DNA of 64,000 nt. Source: Castellaniella ginsengisoli. Lineage in GTDB: Bacteria > Pseudomonadota > Gammaproteobacteria > Burkholderiales > Burkholderiaceae_B. How positions within the stretch are numbered: position 1 is the stretch's first letter; each line of letters opens with the position of its first letter. Below, in pieces: positions 59,257-64,000 of the stretch. The DNA is taken from NCBI RefSeq assembly GCF_039523235.1, contig NZ_BAAAEX010000013.1; one strand, 5' to 3'. The notes beneath the pieces are model-generated. The model was not told where the DNA came from. It saw only the letters and a list, made by a program, of their open reading frames with translations, and did no database searches. A program made the translations under genes and the position numbers.

Positions 59257-60925
59257 GGACACCTCTTCCCGACAAGCGCCCGACCCGGCGGGGGGCGCCG
59301 GGACGCCCGTCATCCGTCCTGGCCGCTCCCTGCGCTGGTCCTGGGTCTGGCTGGTGCCCTTGCTGGCCCTGGCGGTGGGGCTGTCCCTGCTGGTTTCGGT
59401 CTGGGTCCGCAGCGGCCCGGTCATCACGATCAGCTTTTCGTCGGCGGCCGGCGTCGAGGCCGGCCAGACCAAACTGCGCTATCGCGACGTCGTGGTGGGG
59501 GATGTCCTGGACGTGCGCGTGGCCGAGGACCGCCGGCATGTGCTGGTGGACGTGCAGCTTCGTCGCGAAGGTTCGGAATACATCACTCAGGAGAATTCCA
59601 AATTCTGGATCGTCAGCCCCCAGGTCAGTGTCGCGGGGATTTCGGGGCTGGATACGTTGTTGTCGGGCGTCTACCTGACCGTGGATGCGCCGACCGCACC
59701 GCCCGAGGGCGATCCGGTGCGCGTGTTCAAAGGCTTGGACAATCCGCCGGAGATCCTCAGCGGCCAGGTGGGAACCCGTTTCGAGCTGCAGGCGGATTCG
59801 CTGGGCTCGCTGCGGGTCGGTTCGCGCATTCATTACCGGCGCATCGAAGTCGGCCGCGTCGTCAGCTACGACATGGCGCCTGATGGCCGGTCAGTCCTGC
59901 TGCATATCTTCGTTGAATCCCCCTATGACCGTTACGTAACGCCGGACACGCGTTTCTGGAGCGACAGCGGCGTGGATGTCTCGGTGTCGCCGGATGGGCT
60001 CCAGGTGCGCACCAGCGGCCTGGCGGCGATCCTGAACGGCGGCATCGCGTTTGCCCAAGCGGATGAATCCACATCCTATGACGGCATTGCGGACCGCACG
60101 CCGGCCGCCGCCGGCAGCCTGTATCGCCTGTTCGACACGCGCGATGCGGCGTTGGCCGACCCGGACGGCGATCCGGTGCCGATCGAGTTGCGTTTCGATC
60201 AGTCGGTCCGTGGCCTGCGCGTGGGGGCCGACGTTGATTTCCGCGGCATGTCGATCGGCAAGGTGGTCGATATCGATCTCGAGTTCGACCGCGAGCGGCG
60301 ACGCTTCTATTCCCGGGTGCGCGCGCAACTGTATCCGATGCGCTTCAATGAAGCCTACCGGCAACTGGCCAGCGCATCGGGCGGCGCTTTGGGCGAGGCC
60401 CTGCTGCAGCCCTTGATCCAGCGCGGCCTGCGGGCCCAGTTGCGGACCGCGAGCCTGTTGACCGGCCAACAATACGTGGCCCTGGACTTCTTCCCCAGAG
60501 AAGCCGGGAAGAAGCTGGAGATCCCCGGCGATCTCTCCAGTCACGCAGGTTTCCTGGTTCCCACGGTCCAGGGGGATTTCGACCGGCTGCAGGGGCAGAT
60601 CGGCAGTATCGTCACCAAGCTGGACAAGGTGCCGATCGAGGCGATCGGCCGCGATCTGGGCAGCAGCCTGGAGGCCTTGAACCGCTTGCTGCGTCGGCTG
60701 GACAGCCAGGTGGCGCCCCAGGCGACCCGGGCCTTGTCCTCGGTGAGCGAGTCGCTGGACCGCATCAGCACGGTTCTGGCGCCCGATTCCCCCTTGCTGG
60801 ACGGCGTGCGGGAGACTTTGAGCGAACTGGATCGTGCGGCGCGCGCCTTGCGCCTGTTGTCCGATACGCTGCAGGTGCGCCCCGATGCCCTGATCCGCGG
60901 CCGTGCACCCGATGAGCTGCACTGA
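59246..60925 (+). CDS. pqiB: MCE domain-containing protein PqiB
   Basis: 559 residues from ATG 59246, overlapping the pqiA stop by eleven bases. One membrane helix (VWLVPLLALAVGLSLLVSVWV, shown in part) followed by three MCE domains, the first with SAAGVEAGQTKLRYRDVVVG and later ones with GSRIHYRRIEVG and GADVDFRGMSIG, then a coiled-coil tail. Forms a needle-like lipid channel across the periplasm. Confidence 0.95.
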   Translation: MSPEDTSSRQAPDPAGGAGTPVIRPGRSLRWSWVWLVPLLALAVGLSLLVSVWVRSGPVITISFSSAAGVEAGQTKLRYRDVVVGDVLDVRVAEDRRHVLVDVQLRREGSEYITQENSKFWIVSPQVSVAGISGLDTLLSGVYLTVDAPTAPPEGDPVRVFKGLDNPPEILSGQVGTRFELQADSLGSLRVGSRIHYRRIEVGRVVSYDMAPDGRSVLLHIFVESPYDRYVTPDTRFWSDSGVDVSVSPDGLQVRTSGLAAILNGGIAFAQADESTSYDGIADRTPAAAGSLYRLFDTRDAALADPDGDPVPIELRFDQSVRGLRVGADVDFRGMSIGKVVDIDLEFDRERRRFYSRVRAQLYPMRFNEAYRQLASASGGALGEALLQPLIQRGLRAQLRTASLLTGQQYVALDFFPREAGKKLEIPGDLSSHAGFLVPTVQGDFDRLQGQIGSIVTKLDKVPIEAIGRDLGSSLEALNRLLRRLDSQVAPQATRALSSVSESLDRISTVLAPDSPLLDGVRETLSELDRAARALRLLSDTLQVRPDALIRGRAPDELH

Positions 60926-60944
60926 CATGAAACGGAGCGGTGCC

Positions 60945-61577
60945 ATGAAACGGACGATTTCTATCTGGATACCCCTGCTGGGCCTGGCCGGCTTGCTGGC
61001 CGGGTGTGCGGCGCCGGCCCCGACGCGGCATTACAGTCTGGCGGCGCCCGCTGCGCAGCAACCGGTGGCTGGTGTGGCGCGCGTGGCGGCGGCGGGCGGG
61101 CTGCTGCTGTCAGTGACGAGAATTCCGGCCGAGGCCGAGCGCCCCCAGTTGGTGGTGCATGATCCGGCACGCGATCCGGCGGTGCAGGTGCTCAATGATT
61201 CGCTCTGGGCCGCGCCCCTGGGCGGGCAGATCCGCGATGCGTTGGCCTCCGGAGTCGCCCGCCGGCTGGGCATGGCGGATCTGCGGCGCCTGACGGATGC
61301 CGGAGAGCGGCCCGTGCGCCGCATCGAAGTGCGGATTGAGCGTTTCGACATGGTGTGGGGACGCTTCGTCGCCTTGGATGCGGATTGGACGGATCGCCTG
61401 CCGGGAGCGGACCGGACTCGCCTGTGCCGGGCCTCGGTACGGCTGCCCGCCGCCGAAGGCGTGGCCGCGCTGGTGGATGCCCAGCGCCTGGCGCTGGATC
61501 ATCTGGCGGCGATCATTGCAAGCGCCCCGGACGGTTTACAAGGGCAACCCCGCGTGGCAGAATCGGGTTGCACCTGA
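60945..61577 (+). CDS. pqiC: PqiC-type lipoprotein
   Basis: 210 residues from ATG 60945, with a GGAG ribosome site; an ATG at 60927 adds six residues. Signal with lipobox LLAGC, then the ABC-type auxiliary domain (RHYSLAAPA ... RIEVRIERFDMVWGRFVALDADW). Outer-membrane partner of PqiB. Its last codons overlap the putative putA operator. Confidence 0.9.
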   Translation: MKRTISIWIPLLGLAGLLAGCAAPAPTRHYSLAAPAAQQPVAGVARVAAAGGLLLSVTRIPAEAERPQLVVHDPARDPAVQVLNDSLWAAPLGGQIRDALASGVARRLGMADLRRLTDAGERPVRRIEVRIERFDMVWGRFVALDADWTDRLPGADRTRLCRASVRLPAAEGVAALVDAQRLALDHLAAIIASAPDGLQGQPRVAESGCT

Positions 61578-61618
61578 CCTTTTTCGGGTTAACCATAATG
61601 GCGAATTCAGGTGCAACC
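61566..61618 (+). promoter_or_regulatory. putative PutA operator, 12-bp inverted repeat
   Basis: Perfect inverted arms GGTTGCACCTGA (61566-61577) and TCAGGTGCAACC (61607-61618) before putA. Each arm contains GTTGCA, the known DNA-binding core of the PutA ribbon-helix-helix repressor in E. coli. The arms lie 29 bases apart and about 70 to 120 bases before the start codon. The first arm overlaps the pqiC stop. An AT-rich CATAAT at 61594-61599 between them may be a -10 box. Confidence 0.7.
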
Positions 61619-61686
61619 TTTTAGTATGGCGCCTGATGCAAGGTCGGCTCCTCCGGCTGGCGATACCAACGTGGAAAACCTCGAAC

Positions 61687-64000
61687 ATGGCAACGGTAAC
61701 CTTGGGTGTGAAGGTCGATGAAGCGCTGCGCGAGCGCTTGCGGGCCTTGGCGGATTCTCTGGGCTGCACGCCGCACTGGCTGCACAAACAGGCGCTGCTG
61801 AGTTACATCGAGGCCATCGAACGCGGCCAGTTGCCCGCTGAGCTCGACCGGCGCTCCGAGACCGAATCCGCCGCCGATGCGCCGGCCGATACCGAGCCGC
61901 TGGCGCCCTTCCATGAATTCGCCCAGGAAGTCCTGCCGCAGTCCGTGCTGCGCGCCGCCATCACGGCGGCCTATCGGCGCCCGGAGCCGGAATGCGTCGC
62001 CATGCTGGTGGATCAGGCCGAGTCGCAGCAGCCCGAGCAGGTCGAAACCTTGGCCCGGCGGCTGGTCCAGACCCTGCGCGACAAGCGCAAGGGGGGTGGG
62101 GTGGAGGGCTTGATCCAGGAGTTCTCGCTGTCCAGCCAGGAAGGCGTCGCCCTGATGTGCCTGGCCGAGGCGCTGTTGCGGATTCCCGATCAAGCCACGC
62201 GCGATGCCCTGATCCGCGACAAGATCAGCCGCGGCGACTGGCGGGCGCATGTGGGTGAATCCCGCTCGCTTTTCGTCAATGCCGCTACCTGGGGCCTGCT
62301 GGTCACCGGCAAGCTCGTCAGCGTCAACAGCGAGCAGAATCTGTCTCAAGCCTTGACGCGCCTGATCGGCAAGGGCGGCGAGCCGCTCATCAGGCGCGGC
62401 GTCAATATGGCCATGCGCCTGATGGGCGAGCAATTCGTCACCGGCCAGACGATTTCCTCCGCGTTGGCCAACAGCCGCAAATTCGAGGATATCGGCTTCC
62501 GCTACTCTTACGATATGCTGGGCGAGGCCGCCACCACGGCGGAGGACGCCGAGCGCTACTACCAATCCTACGAGCAGGCCATCCACGCCATCGGCAAGGC
62601 GTCCCAGGGGCGCGGCATCTATGAAGGCCCGGGTATTTCCATCAAGCTTTCCGCTCTGCATCCGCGCTATTCCCGCGCCCAGCGCGACCGGGTCATGGAC
62701 GAACTGCTGCCGCGCATGGCCGCGCTTGCCGCGCTGGCGCGCCGCTACGACATCGGCCTGAACATCGACGCCGAAGAAGCCGATCGCCTGGAGCTGTCCC
62801 TGGATCTGCTGGAGGCCTTGTGCTTCGACGAGCGCCTGCGAGGCTGGAACGGCATCGGCTTCGTCATTCAGGCCTACCAGAAGCGCGCGCCTTTCGTGAT
62901 CGATTTCGTGATCGACCTGGCCCGCCGCAGCAAGCATCGCCTGATGGTTCGCCTGGTCAAGGGAGCATACTGGGATTCCGAGATCAAGCGCGCACAGGTC
63001 GACGGCCTGGAAGGCTACCCGGTCTACACGCGCAAGATCCACACGGATGTTTCCTATCTGGCCTGCGCGCGCAAGCTGCTGTCCGCCCCCGAAGCCGTCT
63101 TTCCCCAATTTGCCACGCACAACGCCCAGACGCTGGCCTCCATCTACTACATGGCGGGCGAGAACTACTACCCCGGGCAATATGAATTCCAGTGCCTGCA
63201 CGGCATGGGCGAGCCTCTCTACGAAGAGGTCGTCGGCCCGGTCGCCAAGGGCCGCCTGAACCGGCCTTGCCGGGTCTATGCTCCCGTGGGCACGCATGAA
63301 ACCCTGCTGGCCTACCTGGTGCGCCGGTTGCTCGAGAACGGCGCAAATACCTCTTTCGTGAACCAGATCGGCGACCGCGACCTGCCCATCGACGCCCTGG
63401 TGGCCGATCCGGTCCGCAAGGCCCGCGCCGTCCAACCCTTGGGGGCGCCGCACGACCGCATTCCCTTGCCGCGCGATTTGTACCGGGGCCACGAAGACCG
63501 TGCCAATTCGGCGGGCCTGGATCTCAGCAATGAACACCGGCTGGGCTCGCTGGCCGCTGCGCTGTTGAACGGGGCGACCCAGACTTGGCGCGCGGCGCCG
63601 CCGGGCGAATGGCGCGACGAACGGGCCCGGCCCGTGTGCAATCCGGCGGATCGCCGTGACGTGGTCGGCCAGGTGGTCGAGGCCGATGAGGCCGACGTCC
63701 AGGCCGCCCTGGGACGGGCCGAATACGCCGCGCCGATCTGGCAGGCCACGCCTGCAGCCGAGCGGGCGCAGTGCCTGCGGCATGCCGCGCAGTTGATGGA
63801 AGACGAAATGCAGTTGGCCATCGGCCTGATCGTGCGCGAGGCGGGCAAGTCCTTTCCCAACGCCATCGCCGAAGTCCGCGAGGCCGTGGACTTTCTGCGC
63901 TACTACGCAGTGCGCATCGAGGAATCCTTTTCCAACGACAGCCATCGTCCGCTGGGGCCGGTGCTGTGCATCAGTCCCTGGAATTTTCCCCTGGCCATCT
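61687..64000 (+). CDS. putA: trifunctional proline utilization protein PutA, 3'-truncated by window edge
   Basis: 771 residues are visible with no stop. The N-terminal 45 residues (ATVTLGVKVDEALRERLRAL) form the ribbon-helix-helix DNA-binding domain, followed by a linker, the proline dehydrogenase barrel (about 240-540, with SIKLSALHPRYSRAQRD, MVRLVKGAYWDSEIK, RLVR-type ends) and the start of the P5C dehydrogenase domain (from about 600, ending in CISPWNFPLAI). FAD- and NAD-dependent oxidation of proline to glutamate, with self-repression when proline is absent. Plus-strand start is at ATG 61687. Confidence 0.97.
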   Translation, partial: MATVTLGVKVDEALRERLRALADSLGCTPHWLHKQALLSYIEAIERGQLPAELDRRSETESAADAPADTEPLAPFHEFAQEVLPQSVLRAAITAAYRRPEPECVAMLVDQAESQQPEQVETLARRLVQTLRDKRKGGGVEGLIQEFSLSSQEGVALMCLAEALLRIPDQATRDALIRDKISRGDWRAHVGESRSLFVNAATWGLLVTGKLVSVNSEQNLSQALTRLIGKGGEPLIRRGVNMAMRLMGEQFVTGQTISSALANSRKFEDIGFRYSYDMLGEAATTAEDAERYYQSYEQAIHAIGKASQGRGIYEGPGISIKLSALHPRYSRAQRDRVMDELLPRMAALAALARRYDIGLNIDAEEADRLELSLDLLEALCFDERLRGWNGIGFVIQAYQKRAPFVIDFVIDLARRSKHRLMVRLVKGAYWDSEIKRAQVDGLEGYPVYTRKIHTDVSYLACARKLLSAPEAVFPQFATHNAQTLASIYYMAGENYYPGQYEFQCLHGMGEPLYEEVVGPVAKGRLNRPCRVYAPVGTHETLLAYLVRRLLENGANTSFVNQIGDRDLPIDALVADPVRKARAVQPLGAPHDRIPLPRDLYRGHEDRANSAGLDLSNEHRLGSLAAALLNGATQTWRAAPPGEWRDERARPVCNPADRRDVVGQVVEADEADVQAALGRAEYAAPIWQATPAAERAQCLRHAAQLMEDEMQLAIGLIVREAGKSFPNAIAEVREAVDFLRYYAVRIEESFSNDSHRPLGPVLCISPWNFPLAI

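Noticed and set aside
61621..63945. 774-residue open frame on the minus strand
   Set aside because: Reverse shadow of putA, whose domains are unmistakable on the plus strand.

Overview
The window is high-GC, densely packed bacterial chromosome. The gene content and order (a fliRQPONMLKJIHGF block with divergent fliE, exbB-exbD-lpxK-kdsB-adk, rpsP-rimM-trmD, E. coli-type 447-residue argG, DUF3579 and DUF1127 proteins) point to a betaproteobacterium of the Burkholderiales. The Alcaligenaceae (Bordetella/Achromobacter/Castellaniella relatives) are the best guess by general likeness; no genus can be named from the sequence alone.

Layout. 1-2157: 3' part of a chemoreceptor gene and a lipoprotein gene. 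2204-13195: a minus-strand flagellar operon for the C-ring, export apparatus, MS-ring and hook-length control, with most neighbours overlapping by 1-20 bases. 13528-19335: fliE on the plus strand, then a minus-strand block (FlhB C-terminal-like protein, second FliK-like protein, fliT, fliS, fliD, flaG) behind a near-consensus sigma-28 promoter, and fliA (sigma-28 itself) on the plus strand. 19442-24765: hemerythrin, alaS, a TusA-like gene and rpsP-rimM-trmD. 24762-34917: an accessory region with a PIG-L deacetylase, DMT exporter, second chemoreceptor, SDR, alpha/beta hydrolase, MocR regulator divergent from a LysE exporter, an MFS transporter, a 47-residue membrane peptide and a DUF1127 protein. 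34967-38989: an intact IS66 element with a perfect 8-bp target duplication and an IS3-family element, both beside a tRNA-Ala(CGC) gene at 38990-39065. 39260-45702: hydrolase, argG, ada-alkB repair pair, DUF3579, argF, rpsT. 45748-52108: murJ, SDR, adk, kdsB, Trm112-like, lpxK, exbD, exbB on the minus strand. 52424-64000: xseA, sodB, DUF192, cold-shock protein, clpS-clpA, pqiA-pqiB-pqiC and the 5' part of putA.

How it works together. The first 19 kb encodes most of the flagellar basal body, switch and export machine plus the late filament-cap/chaperone genes and their sigma factor; flagellin, flhA/flhB, rod and hook genes are not in the window. The rest is mainly housekeeping (translation, arginine synthesis, lipid A/KDO supply, proteolysis, envelope lipid transport, proline catabolism) interrupted by one accessory stretch and one insertion-sequence cluster.

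I did not find a convincing undescribed defence or biosynthetic system. The most checkable novelties are a GTTGCA inverted repeat in the putA promoter, an Ada protein lacking its phosphotriester-sensing domain, a cluster of DnaA-box-like motifs before xseA, a perfect palindrome between the MocR and LysE genes, an ambiguous base inside an 87-bp tandem repeat of fliK, and a start-proximal hairpin in the IS66 element.
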